64,000 nt of DNA from Chrysopilus asiliformis (Eukaryota > Arthropoda > Insecta > Diptera > Rhagionidae). Position numbers and translations under genes: made by a program. Under the pieces are notes generated by a model that had not been told where the DNA came from, ran no database searches, and saw only the letters and a list, made by a program, of their open reading frames with translations. Location: NCBI GenBank assembly GCA_964034945.1, contig OZ035961.1, forward strand, positions 44,504,184 through 44,568,183. The letters run 5' to 3'. This document shows, piece by piece, positions 22,563 to 32,943 of this stretch (the first letter of the stretch is position 1; every line of letters starts with the position of its first letter).

Positions 22563-23624
22563 AAAAAAGAATGCACTAAAAAGAAAAAAATAATTTTCTG
22601 GACGCTGTGTATCACAAATATAAAAGCTTTTAAAAAGCGAGATAAATTTTTATTTTATTGTTTTATGCTTTATCTCGCTTTTTAAAAGCTTTTATATTTG
22701 TGATACACAGCGTCCAGAAAATTATTTTTTTCTTTTTAGTGCATTCTTTTTTCATAAAAGCTTTTTTTTAAAAATTTTTTTTTAATTTTTTTTATTTTGT
22801 TCTTTTTAGTCTTCGAATATATCCTTACATTTGAGATGTCCTTACAGGCTTTTTAACTTGAGAATCGTATTCAGCGACCCCAAAAACCCCCAGAATAGAT
22901 TTTTTTCCGGAAAATTTGGAGAAAGGGATACTCACGTTATCCTTACAGGACCTTCCGTTATCCTTACAGACTTTGTAATGACAGATTCGGATTCAGCAAC
23001 CTCAAAAACCCCCAGAATAGATTTTTTTCCGGAAAATTTGGAGAAAAGGATAATCACGTTATCCTTACAGAACCTTCCGTTATCCTTACTGACTTTTTAA
23101 TGACAGATTCGGATTCAGCGACCCCAAAAACCCCCAGAATAGATTTTTTTCCGGAAAATTTGGAGAAAAGGATAATCACGTTATCCTTACAGGACCTTCC
23201 GTTATCCTTACTGACTTTTCAATGACAGATTCGGATTCAGCGACTCCAAAAACCCCCAGAATAGATTTTTTTCCGGAAAATTTGGAGAAAAGGATAATCA
23301 CGTTATCCTTACAGGACCTTCCGTTATCCTTACTGACTTTTTAATGACAGATTCGGATTCAGCGACCCCAAAAACCCCCAGAATAGATTTTTTTCCGGAA
23401 AATTTGGAGAAAAGGATAATCACGTTATCCTTACAGGACCTTCCGTTATCCTTACAAGGACGAAGTAGTGAAAATATTGTATTGTCATCGGACTTATATA
23501 AGTGTGCAAAATTTCAAGTCAATCGGACAAGCGGAAGTGGGTCAAAATTGGGTTGCAAGATTTGACCCCGACAAACAGACAGACAGACAGACAGACAAGA
23601 TAGCGAGCTAAATAAAAGCTTTTA
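22563..23624 (+). mobile_element. repeat B copy 1 (hairpin, 122-bp tandem, GACA tract)
   Basis: It opens with a near-perfect hairpin of about 85-bp arms (22563-22650 and 22672-22752; core GGACGCTGTGTATCACAAAT). Then come five tandem 122-bp units, a unique part with AAATTTCAAGTCAATCGGAC, a (GACA)n tract and an end AATAAAAGCTTTTA. A second copy lies at 54957-55694 and pieces at 10190 and 61620. No protein is encoded. The microsatellite placed late in the element is reminiscent of HINEs, but the ends differ, so the class is unknown. Confidence 0.75.
22859..23464 (+). repeat. 122-bp tandem repeat, about five units
   Basis: TGACAGATTCGGATTCAGCG starts at 22979, 23101, 23223 and 23345, exactly 122 bp apart, and a partial unit precedes. 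Every unit carries TTTTTTTCCGGAAAATTTGG and two TTATCCTTAC motifs. The copy at 54957 has only about two units, so the array length varies between insertions. Confidence 0.9.
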
Positions 23625-24149
23625 AAAAAATGAATTACACCAGTGTGTTTAGAATGATAAAAATAATTAATTTCTGCATGTCCGTCCGTCTGTCCGTCTG
23701 TCCGTCTGTCTGTCAGTCCGTCTGTCTGTCCGTCTGTCTGTCTGTCTGTCTGTCTGTCTGTGGCGCGGATTGCGGGCGCACGGATTGAGCTAGAGACTTG
23801 AAATTTTGCGCGGATCCGTTTTTCGTAAAATGCGAGGCTAAGTTCGTTAATGGGCAAAAATGGACCATTAGGGGGGGTACCCCCCATACGAACGAAAACG
23901 GTTTTTGTGAATATCTCAAAAACAGTGCATCTTATCAAAAAAGTCCAAGAACAAAAGTTATTTAGGATCTGATTCTACATAAAACTCCCATACATCAAAA
24001 TCCGATTGGAATAAATTTTAAAAATTCTTATTGGAAAGTTTGACTTCAAAGTGGAATTTTGGTACAACTGTTCGAATTTTGATACGAATATCACCATACG
24101 GGTCTCCAATGATTGCCAGATTGGCAATTATAGCTTTTGTTATGTTTTC

Positions 24150-24310
24150 GTTTATGTTTCACTTTTCCTTTTCCCCTTCTCACTTTTCCTTTAACACTTA
24201 TTCCCTCTCCCGAACTGTCCTTTTTCCTTTATCCCGTCTCACTTTTCCTTCTTTTTCCCTTTTCACTTTTCCTTTAACACTTTTCTTTTTCCCCGTCCGA
24301 AAGGGAAATT
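24150..24310. repeat. pyrimidine-rich tract
   Basis: The tract is nearly all C and T, with repeats of CACTTTTCCTTTAACACTT. The long frame across it is a low-complexity artefact. Confidence 0.6.
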
Positions 24311-24537
24311 CTTATTTTAAAAAAACACTTATTCGATCTACCGAAAATCAAAAAAACTACTGCTGCTGCGCTTTCTTTGTGCGCATCTCACTCAAAAGAA
24401 AAAAAACCTTTTTTTTTTTTTTTTTGATTGAGCAGACAAGGGCTTTTGTTCGGACAGCCTCTCGCCATGTCCCGCCAACTAGACAAATTTACCGTCAGGA
24501 TCTTTTGTATTCGATTCCATTATCAGGCATGCTAATA

Positions 24538-25448
24538 AAGGGTGGTTAAATTTTAAGGGCCGATGTTGAATGTGAACCACACCTAAACGTCAAGTTTTTT
24601 TCTGCATTTCATTTGACATTTCTCAATTTCAGACTAACTCAATTTGAACCATGGAAAGATACACAATCGAGCAACGCGTTAAAGTTATTCAGGCTTATTA
24701 TGAAAATTTTCGAAGAAAATCATCTTCAGTGATGAGGCACATTTTCACCTCAGTGGATTCGTCAATAAGCAGAACAGCCGCATTTGGGCGAATGATAATC
24801 CAAGAGTGATTGTCGAAAAACCAATGTACCCACAAAGAGTGACTGTTTGGTGCGGTTTATGGGCTGGCGGCATCATCGGGCCGTATTTTTTCCAAAATGA
24901 GGCCGGTCAGGCAGTTACTGTGAATGGTGTTCGCTATCGTGAGATGATAACGAACTTGTTATGGCCCGAATTGGAAGATATGGATGTGGACGATATGTGG
25001 TTTCAACAGGACGGTGCCACTTGCCACACAGCTACCGAAACAATCGCTCTTTTGCGCGACAAATTTAATGGCCGTGTTATCTCACGTGGTGGCGATGTCA
25101 ATTGGCCGCCAAGATCATGTGATTTGACACCGTTGGACTTCTTTCTTTGGGGTTATTTGAAAGAAAAGGTGTACGTCGATAAGCCAGCAACAATTCAAGA
25201 GCTAAAGGATGAGATAATTCGGCACATTAACGGCATAGAACCTCAATTATGCCTCAGCGTCATCGAAAATTTGGACCATCGGATGGAGGTGTGCCGCCGA
25301 GGTCGCGGCGGCCATTCGATTGTGTATCTTTCCATGGTTCAAATTGAGTTAGTCTGAAATTGAGAAATGTCAAATGAAATGCAGAAAAAAACTTGACGTT
25401 TAGGTGTGGTTCACATTCAACATCGGCCCTTAAAATTTAACCACCCTT
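24538..25448 (+). mobile_element. rosa-like (DD41D) mariner with about 130-bp TIRs
   Basis: The TIRs begin AAGGGTGGTTAAATTTTAAG, flanked by TA at 24536-24537 and 25449-25450. The match continues inward for about 130 bp and includes the transposase start (ATGGAAAGATACACAATCGA at 24651) on the left and its mirror at the 3' end of the transposase frame on the right. Mariners usually have TIRs of about 30 bp, so the right end seems to have been replaced by an inverted copy of the left end. The element is 911 bp; an internal deletion removed most of the N-terminal domain. Confidence 0.85.
24704..25357 (+). pseudogene. DD41D mariner transposase, truncated
   Basis: The frame carries the full catalytic triad: IIFSDEAHFHLSGF (Asp codon at 24731), MWFQQDGATCHTATETIA and WPPRSCDLTPLDFFLWGYLK. 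I count 41 residues between the second and third Asp, the spacing described for rosa-type mariners. The helix-turn-helix region is gone. The starting ATG at 24651 (MERYTIEQRVKVIQAYYEN) is in another frame, and a TGA separates it from the catalytic part. The C-terminus is abnormal: the usual NGHHLRDIIFH-like end is replaced by HSIVYLSMVQIELV, which is the antisense of the left TIR. Confidence 0.85.
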
Positions 25449-25450
25449 TA

Positions 25451-26158
25451 TAACAAAAAAAAATTCTTTTTGGTACGGGCCGATCGTTAGTTGCGGTTAA
25501 ATTCGGTTAAATCAGGGATTCTCAACCTGAAAAGGTCCTGACAAGATATTGTAAAAAATGTTTTTTTTGTGGCATTCGTTACATGGTTTGGAAAAAGTAT
25601 TTTCGTTACACTAGTCGCACGTTATATTTAGTTAATGGTTGAATTTTGGAAATATTTTATGTCAAATAAGTGTTGCCGTTTTTAACTAATTAGTGTTTTT
25701 TTAACTAATTAGTTACATTTTTGTTGTTACACTTTTAGTTTAACAAACTTTTTAAATGTTACACTATTTTTATTAAATTTTGATTTTTATTTCCGTTTAT
25801 GTTTTGTTGAAAATATTTGTATGGGATTTTAAACGTACTGAAATTGATTTTTATAGACTGTATTTATAGCAATTCTTTTTCTTTTCTTGAATTTATTATT
25901 TTAATTCGGCGTGATGGTTATGATTTAATCCTAGTTTTTAACTTCGTTTGTGTTAACTAATTTGATTTTAGTCGTTAATAAATTTTATCACGATCTTAAA
26001 ATTGTATTTACTACATTTTTTATGCCGTTAGTTTGTCGATTTTAATTTGTAGTTAATTTAAATTAATTCAATCTTAATCGTATTACACTATGTTTAAAAA
26101 AAAATAAACGGGTGGCTACTCATAAAATACTCATAAAAATTGACTGTAAGCGACAAAA
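25451..26158. other. unassigned AT-rich DNA
   Basis: T-rich sequence with repeated TTAACTAATTAGT-like motifs at about 25680-25720. No gene or element ends were seen. Confidence 0.4.
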
Positions 26159-26333
26159 ATTAAACGGCAACTGACTTCTCCTTTGCGAAATACGATTTTT
26201 AGAGTCAAACTTTGTCCCCTTGATGACTAAACAATGCAATCGACTTGCAAGGATTTCAAAAACTATTGTTCGTATCGATTGCATTGTTTTAGTCAACTAG
26301 GGCGTGCGACCTTGAAATAAGAGATGCCGTTTA
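26159..26333. repeat. possible MITE with TTAAACGGCA ends
   Basis: TTAAACGGCA at the left and TGCCGTTTAA at the right enclose about 175 bp, inside which GACTAAACAATGCAATCGA and its imperfect complement face each other. No TSD is visible. Confidence 0.4.
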
Positions 26334-26903
26334 ACCAGCAATAGATTTTATTTAAAATAAAGGAAATCTTTTGCATAGCAACTATTTAATTTTTTCCCAA
26401 CTATTGTCGCGCTGTTGCCAAATGCATCAACTTTATTTAATCAAAAAAAATTAATAATAAAAATAAAATAAAATTCAAAATTAGAAAATTTTCTAATCAA
26501 ATTCTAGTAAAAGGTGGTTAAAGAATCGAAAGAAAATCTCCCTGCCGAAGAAGAGATTTTCCAGTTTTCCTTCGTGTTCTCCAGATTTGGTTTGTGTATC
26601 CTGAGAAAAAAGGAAAGAATTTCCCACGGCGGATTCACAATGTCTGGAAAAGACCGCGGACCTTAGAGTGAAAAACTCGGAATTTTCACTTCTTTCTAAA
26701 TTTTCCTTTTTGGTTTGGTGCCGGAAAATTTCCAATCCGGATTAACATCCAATCCGGATCACATGAAGATCCTGAGAGAGGAAGAAAGGGGACATTCCGA
26801 AATTGAGGGAAAAGACGGCTTTACATGAAAATCGTCGAGTTCTAGCACAAACGTGAAGAAAACACACTGGAGATAGTTGGAGCCATTTTGTTTGAATGTT
26901 TTA

Positions 26904-27691
26904 TGCTACATTTACACGAATGACAAATTTTAATAATAATAATAATAATTTATTGATAAAGAAACCAAAAGGCATAATGCCTTGTATAAAGGCTCTTAAG
27001 ACTAATACAATGACACGGTTTAAGTACTTAACAGCTATAATAAAAATTTACATAGGTATTGTAAAAAAAGAAATATATATACAAATACATTAAACAAGAT
27101 TTTAGAAACACAGTATTCACTAATTAATCCACTACCCGTATAGAATCGCAAAAAGATGCTAATGTTCAAATATGACAATGAAACAGCAAATATAATAAAA
27201 TGAAGCAACCGACCCCAAAAACTAATGACCAACAAATAGAAAAGAGAAAACCCCAGCTATAATACCCTAACACTCAGGCGGCCTCGCAAATTCAAAGAAT
27301 ATTCAAAGAATACCTTCTTTTTAAGAAAAAAATTGTCATTTTTTTCTTGTCATTATGTTAATTCCCGTGTAAATGGCATAATTTTTGTAATTTTTTCTGT
27401 CAGAAAATGTCAATCTCTCATAAAAGAATGCACTTGTCCATTCTTTTATGCCAGATTGTCATTCGTGCAACAGCAATATTAGTTATGACAAAAGTTGAAT
27501 ACTAAAGTTGTCATAACTAATATTGCGTTTGCACGAATGACAATCTGGCATAAAAGAATGGACAAGTTCATTCTTTTATGAGAGATTGACATTTTCTGAC
27601 AGAAAAAAATACAAAAATTATGCCATTTACACGGGAATTAACATAATGACAAGAAAAAAATGACAAATTTGTCATTCGTGTAAATGTAGCA
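26904..27691. mobile_element. foldback element with a nested retroelement tail
   Basis: TGCTACATTTACACGAATGA at 26904 is matched in reverse at the right end (27691). TTA follows and precedes as a possible 3-bp duplication. The inverted arms continue from about 27326-27500 and 27505-27691, containing CATAAAAGAATG and GTCATTCGTG motifs several times. The left arm is broken at 26930 by about 395 bp of unrelated DNA that begins with (TAA)n. Without it the element would be about 390 bp and almost wholly palindromic. Confidence 0.7.
26931..27325 (-). mobile_element. possible non-LTR retroelement 3' end with TAA tail
   Basis: It starts with a (TAA)n stretch on the plus strand and interrupts the left arm of the foldback. 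Read on the minus strand, the tail would be (TTA)n, as for many 5'-truncated insect LINEs. No reverse transcriptase sequence is present, and AAATT-like bases on both sides may be a TSD. Confidence 0.4.
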
Positions 27692-28541
27692 TTATGTTTC
27701 AATTTTTTTTTTATGTAAGGAATCGATAAACATAATCGCAGATTTGTATAAAGGAAGTATCCGAATAATTTTAGAAGTTTCTTCTCTTTCCTAATAGAAG
27801 ATTATTTAGTCTAATTTTAGATTCGTGAAAACAAAAATTTTAATCCAGGATACAGTGCACTACATCGCGGAAATAACATAAATTCATAATTGGAAAGTAA
27901 TAAGCGCCACAGAAAAATTGTAAGTCGTTTTATTTTATCTCATTTATTCTTTTATTGAGGAAAGAGTTAAATTCATAATTAAATCGAAAATAATTTCTCC
28001 ACAAAGTTTGAGAAACTTCGGGAATAAATTTACGTTCCACAAAAAAGTATATATACAGGCGTTAGTGAAATCGCACGCCTCGATTTATATAATCTTGAAA
28101 AGGATCGCGATAAGGTTGGTGTCTTCGCTAAAAACCTGACGGTAGGCAACACCATAATCTGTTTATCGATTACAGTCGAGGTTATATTTAAAGTATATGA
28201 TATTTTTGTAAATCAAATTTTTTATTGATTTTTTTTTATTAATATATTTGATTGTTATGTCGAATTTAGTGTATTTTGATTATTCTAGAAGTGATTATTT
28301 CGAGATGTTTTATTGAGTTTTGATTTATGGAAGAGAAGGAGAGTCGAACAAATATGGGATGATTTTGAGTTGACAGGGGGTTCTTCCTGCTGCTCAATTA
28401 TTTCTTGTATTCTAATTCAAGATCAGTCTTTCCTTTTTGAATGCATGGTTTGTTCGTTTATTAGTTTCCATCCCGTCTTTAGTTTATTCGATTTCTATTA
28501 ACGACACGATGATAGCGTTAGCATCCATATCTTTACCAAAT

Positions 28542-30361
28542 CATAGTCGGGCGTTTTCAATTCCCATTCAATTTCAATTCCCATTCACTTACTGAATGGT
28601 ATTTGAAATTTTTACTCCATTACCATTCAGTAGTGAATGGTAATGGCCAAAAAATTCAACTCTCCATTCACTGAATGGGAATGTAAATTTATTTCCATTC
28701 CCATTCGATTTGAGTTGAGATTTTATGATTTTAAGTGAATGGTAATTCAATTTAGTCAAATGATTTTTTTATATGGAAAAATGCTCGAAATCGATCGAAA
28801 TGAGGGAAAAGTTAATTTGCCTCAAAACGACAGGACCGATTTTTATGATCCATATCAGATTGGATAGGGATCAGTGTGGCCTATAGTACTAGATATGAGG
28901 CATTCTAGAAAAACCAAAATGGCGGCTATTAGACGCCATTTTGTCCAAATTATCCCAATAAAGGCCTATCAAGATAGGTATCAAATGAAAGAGCTCTGGA
29001 GGAAACTTATAAATATCTATATCATGGGTATCAAAAAAACAAAATGGCGGCTGTTAGACGACATTTTGTCCAAATTACCCCAATAAAGACCCATCAAGAT
29101 GGATATCAAATGAAAGAGCTCTGGAAGAAACTTACAAATATCTATATCATGGGTATCAAAAAAACAAAATGGCGGCTGTTAGACAACATTTTGTCCAAAT
29201 TACCCCAATAAACACCCATCAAGATGGGTATCAAATGAAAGAGCTCTGGAGGAAACTTATAAATATCCATAACATGGTTATCAAAAAAAGAAAATGGCGA
29301 CTAAACATCGTAATAAAGATCCATCAAGATGGGTATCAAATGAAAGAGTTTGGGAGGAAACTTATAAATCCCTATATTTTATTTTATTTTTTGAAGAAAC
29401 AATTGACTTATTTTTTTTTATTCAATTTTGCTTTCATTATCACTAATTTTTCATGAAAGCAAAATTGAATAAAACAAAAAATAAGTCAATTGTTTCTTCA
29501 AAAAATAAAATAAAATATAGGGATTTATAAGTTTCCTCCCAAACTCTTTCATTTGATACCCATCTTGATGGATCTTTATTACGATGTTTAGTCGCCATTT
29601 TCTTTTTTTGATAACCATGTTATGGATATTTATAAGTTTCCTCCAGAGCTCTTTCATTTGATACCCATCTTGATGGGTGTTTATTGGGGTAATTTGGACA
29701 AAATGTTGTCTAACAGCCGCCATTTTGTTTTTTTGATACCCATGATATAGATATTTGTAAGTTTCTTCCAGAGCTCTTTCATTTGATATCCATCTTGATG
29801 GGTCTTTATTGGGGTAATTTGGACAAAATGTCGTCTAACAGCCGCCATTTTGTTTTTTTGATACCCATGATATAGATATTTATAAGTTTCCTCCAGAGCT
29901 CTTTCATTTGATACCTATCTTGATAGGCCTTTATTGGGATAATTTGGACAAAATGGCGTCTAATAGCCGCCATTTTGGTTTTTCTAGAATGCCTCATATC
30001 TAGTACTATAGGCCACACTGATCCCTATCCAATCTGATATGGATCATAAAAATCGGTCCTGTCGTTTTGAGGCAAATTAACTTTTCCCTCATTTCGATCG
30101 ATTTCGAGCATTTTTCCATATAAAAAAATCATTTGACTAAATTGAATTACCATTCACTTAAAATCATAAAATCTCAACTCAAATCGAATGGGAATGGAAA
30201 TAAATTTACATTCCCATTCAGTGAATGGAGAGTTGAATTTTTTGGCCATTACCATTCACTACTGAATGGTAATGGAGTAAAAATTTCAAATACCATTCAG
30301 TAAGTGAATGGGAATGGAATTTTGAATGCATTCAATTTTGAATTGAATACGCCCAACTCTG
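28542..30361. mobile_element. 1.8-kb hAT foldback (nearly perfect palindrome)
   Basis: The 8-bp duplication TACCAAAT is at 28534-28541 and 30362-30369. The ends are CATAGTCGGGCG and, reversed, CAGAGTTGGGCG, which are hAT-like. The arms, about 880 bp each, are reverse complements with few differences and meet around a loop of about 15 bases near 29445. The outer part is packed with CCATTCACT/GAATGG motifs. The inner part of each arm holds about four units of roughly 125 bp around AAAATGGCGGCTGTTAGACG. Identical short frames on both strands (28874-29086 and 29806-30018) show how well the arms match; they are not taken as genes. No transposase is present. Confidence 0.85.
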
Positions 30362-30451
30362 TACCAAATAAAAATCCACCCCAACTACTGAGCTTAGACC
30401 TGGTATCCAACTAGCGTGTCGAATTTGGTAGAGTATGGACAGGACTCGAGA

Positions 30452-30503
30452 CACTCACCTTAAGGCAGGTGTAAAGCACACTCACCTTAAGGCAGGTGTA
30501 AAG
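30452..30503 (+). repeat. 26-bp direct duplication
   Basis: CACTCACCTTAAGGCAGGTG plus TAAAG occurs twice in a row. It contains the inner palindrome CACCTTAAGGCAGGTG (imperfect). Confidence 0.7.
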
Positions 30504-30507
30504 TATA

Positions 30508-30815
30508 TTAGATTTATAATACCGTTTGTAACGCATCGATCCAATCATCGGACACAAAAATTCACTACTCCAGGGTGTTAGGGACGACAAAAGATTTTGC
30601 TGTCCACATGTCTATCCGTCGGTATGTCCGTGAACACCATAACTTTCAAAAGGACTGAGCTAGAAACTTGAAATTTTGTATATTTACGTTTCTCGTAAAT
30701 GCCTAAACGGGGAAAATGGGACCATTCCTCCCCCTCCCTCATCCAAACGAAACATATTTTTGCAATTTTCTCGAAAACGGCGAGTCATATTGAAAAATTT
30801 ATTAAGGTAATCGGA
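30508..30815 (+). mobile_element. divergent HINE-like repeat (second subfamily)
   Basis: It starts GTATATTAGATTTATAATAC and CCGTTTGTAACGC, which align with the main HINE 5' part, then has a short GTCC-type tract (TGTCTATCCGTCGGTATGTC) and GAGCTAGAAACTTGAAATTT. The 3' end is lost after about 30815. Confidence 0.55.
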
Positions 30816-30960
30816 GCACTCCTTTCCGCCTATCCTATACAATTGGATTTCTTAATATAAACATTTGGTCGGTCATCATATAGAGTATTTAGCGATTGAC
30901 CCAATTGTAGCTGTTCTTATGTTTATTGCGCTATTTGATCAAATCTAGTTCTGCGGCATA

Positions 30961-31532
30961 TTTATACCCGTATGGTGAAACCAAAGGGTATATTAACTTT
31001 GCCTTACCGTTTGTAACGCCAAGATCCCGTCATCGCACAAAAAAATGAATTACACCAGTGTGTTTAGAATGATAAAAAAAATTGAATTTTGCATGTCCGT
31101 CCGTCCGTCCGTCTGTCTGTCTGTCTGTCCGTCTGTCTGTCCGTCTGTGGCGCGGATTGCGGGCGCACGGATTGAGCTAGAGACTTGAAATTTTGCGTGG
31201 ATCCGTTTTTCGTAAAATGCGAGGCTAAGTTCGTTAATGGGCAAAAATGGACCATTAGGGGGGGTACCCCCCATACGAACGAAAACTTTTTTTTACGAAT
31301 ATCTCAAAAACGTAGCATCTTATCAAAAAAGTCCAAGAACAAAAGTTATTTAGGATATGATTCTACATAAAACTCCCATACATCAAAATCCGATTGGAAT
31401 AAATTTTAAAAAATCTTATTGGAAAGTTTGACTTCAAAGTGGAATTTTGGTATAACTGTTCGAATTTTGATACGAATATCACCATACGGGTCTCCAATGA
31501 TTGCCAGATTGGCAATTATAGCTTTTGTTATG
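30961..31532 (+). mobile_element. HINE copy 4, full length
   Basis: It runs from TTTATACCCGTATGGTGAAA to CTTTTGTTATG, with the GTCC/GTCT microsatellite at 31094-31147 and the subterminal repeat ATCACCATACGGGT followed by the stem-loop GATTGCCAGATTGGCAATT. T-rich bases lie on both sides. Confidence 0.9.
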
Positions 31533-32363
31533 TTTTTAAGTTATCGTTGCTGCTTAATGTACTTTTAGTTTTAGCTTTTTAACAATTTGCGGATAAAATA
31601 TTTTTCAATCATGTTTTATCTATGGTCTTTTACTTGACAAATTAGAGAATAATAAGTGCACAATTTGAGACTTGTCAATGTTTTTAGTTTTTTTTTTACA
31701 TTTTAGACAATTGTTGCTGGCTGTACTTTTCCCAACTCAACCAAAAAATAAATCTACAACTGATTTTGTTGTGCCATGATAGACTTAGGTGTTGATGTTA
31801 AATGTTTTCTCTGCTTTAGTTCTATTTAACCAATTTTGCACAATGAACATTTCTAGCAATTAAATAGCACCGTATAACGAAAAATGAAATATTTTTTTCG
31901 GGTTTCGTTACGGAATTAATATTATATAACGAAATTTTGAAGAAAACGATCCCTGAAAATTTCAAACGTTATAACGTGCGTGCAACATTTGTGACCAAAA
32001 TGGAAAGGTATATGTGAATAATCGCAATTGATGCCAAATCTGTGATACGAGTCCTATTTTGTATACCTGTAAAATTTCAGATGTGGAATACTAATTTTAA
32101 TCTGAATTGCTGCCACATTATAGTATTTAAGCTATTTTTTACGCTATTTTCGGTTTTAATGAGTATTTGGCTAATACAAAATTACAAAATCATTGGCCGA
32201 ATTCTATGTATGTTACAAGCCCCATAGCAACACCAGCTTTTTAAAACATACGCAATTGGTCATGAAGGTACGCATTTGGTCAAAATGGTACGCAAAGGTA
32301 CAAAGGCTAAATCCAAAAGGTACGAACAAAAAATTTACTTCGACAGAACTGCCGCATCCGCAG
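31533..32363. other. unassigned AT-rich DNA
   Basis: No gene was seen. Several ATAACGAAA-type motifs at 31870-31990 recur at 38170-38300 and may be subterminal repeats of an unrecognised element. Confidence 0.35.
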
Positions 32364-32935
32364 TAGACATGGGTAATGCAGCGCTGCGTTGCGCCATTGC
32401 GTTGATACAGTATACTGCGCTATGTGCGCTGATACGCGAATAAAAATTTTAGTAGCGCAATAGCGCACATAACGCAAACGAGTCAAATGAAACAACTTGG
32501 TTATTGAGCCAACTGTTGGGGAAATTTTTACATATGTATTCAATACGATAGAGGGGAAATATCGCCTTGTCTTGCTTTCTCGCACATTGACTTATAGACA
32601 AGCCCAAAAATACAATTTCTTGTTATGTACATATTCTCTTTTCATGGGTCTTGTTAGCGCAGTAACTCAACTCAGCACTGTATCTCATGTCTATTGTAAA
32701 TACATATGATACACAGCGCCGTATTGAGTTATTTTGTTTGTTCCTCCTCTTGATCGAAAAATTGACTGTTTCACACAACGAATTGACAGCGCGGCAAAAA
32801 AGCGCAGCCATAATGACGATGGTTCCAACCGGTGCGCCATATGGCGCAATTGCGTTAACGCACTGCGCTGATACAGTGTACTGCGCTTGCGCTACTGTAT
32901 CAGCGCACGAAATTTTACAGCGTTACCCATGTCTA
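32364..32935. mobile_element. hAT MITE with GCGC-rich ends
   Basis: The exact 8-bp duplication ATCCGCAG is at 32356-32363 and 32936-32943. The ends are TAGACATGGGTAATGCAGCG and, reversed, TAGACATGGGTAACGCTGTA. Subterminal zones repeat GCGCTGATACAG and TGCGCTAC-like words. At 572 bp there is no transposase. Confidence 0.9.
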
Positions 32936-32943
32936 ATCCGCAG

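Larger units (their letters stand above)
22492..24144 (+). mobile_element. HINE copy 3, split by repeat B
   Basis: The 5' piece is 22492-22562 (TTTTTATACCCGTATGG to CAAGATCCCG). The rest resumes at about 23624 (AAAAAAATGAATTACACC) and runs to CTTTTGTTATG at 24144, including the microsatellite and stem-loop. Compared with intact copies, the nine bases TCATCGCAC at the join are missing, so repeat B came in with a small deletion or the copy had lost them before. Confidence 0.85.

Noticed and set aside
24031..24549. 172-codon frame across the CT-rich tract
   Set aside because: Ser/Phe/Leu low-complexity translation spanning a HINE end, a pyrimidine tract and a mariner TIR.
28874..30018. Identical 70- and 90-codon frames on both strands
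   Set aside because: They lie in the arms of the foldback and reflect tandem units there, with no coding signature.
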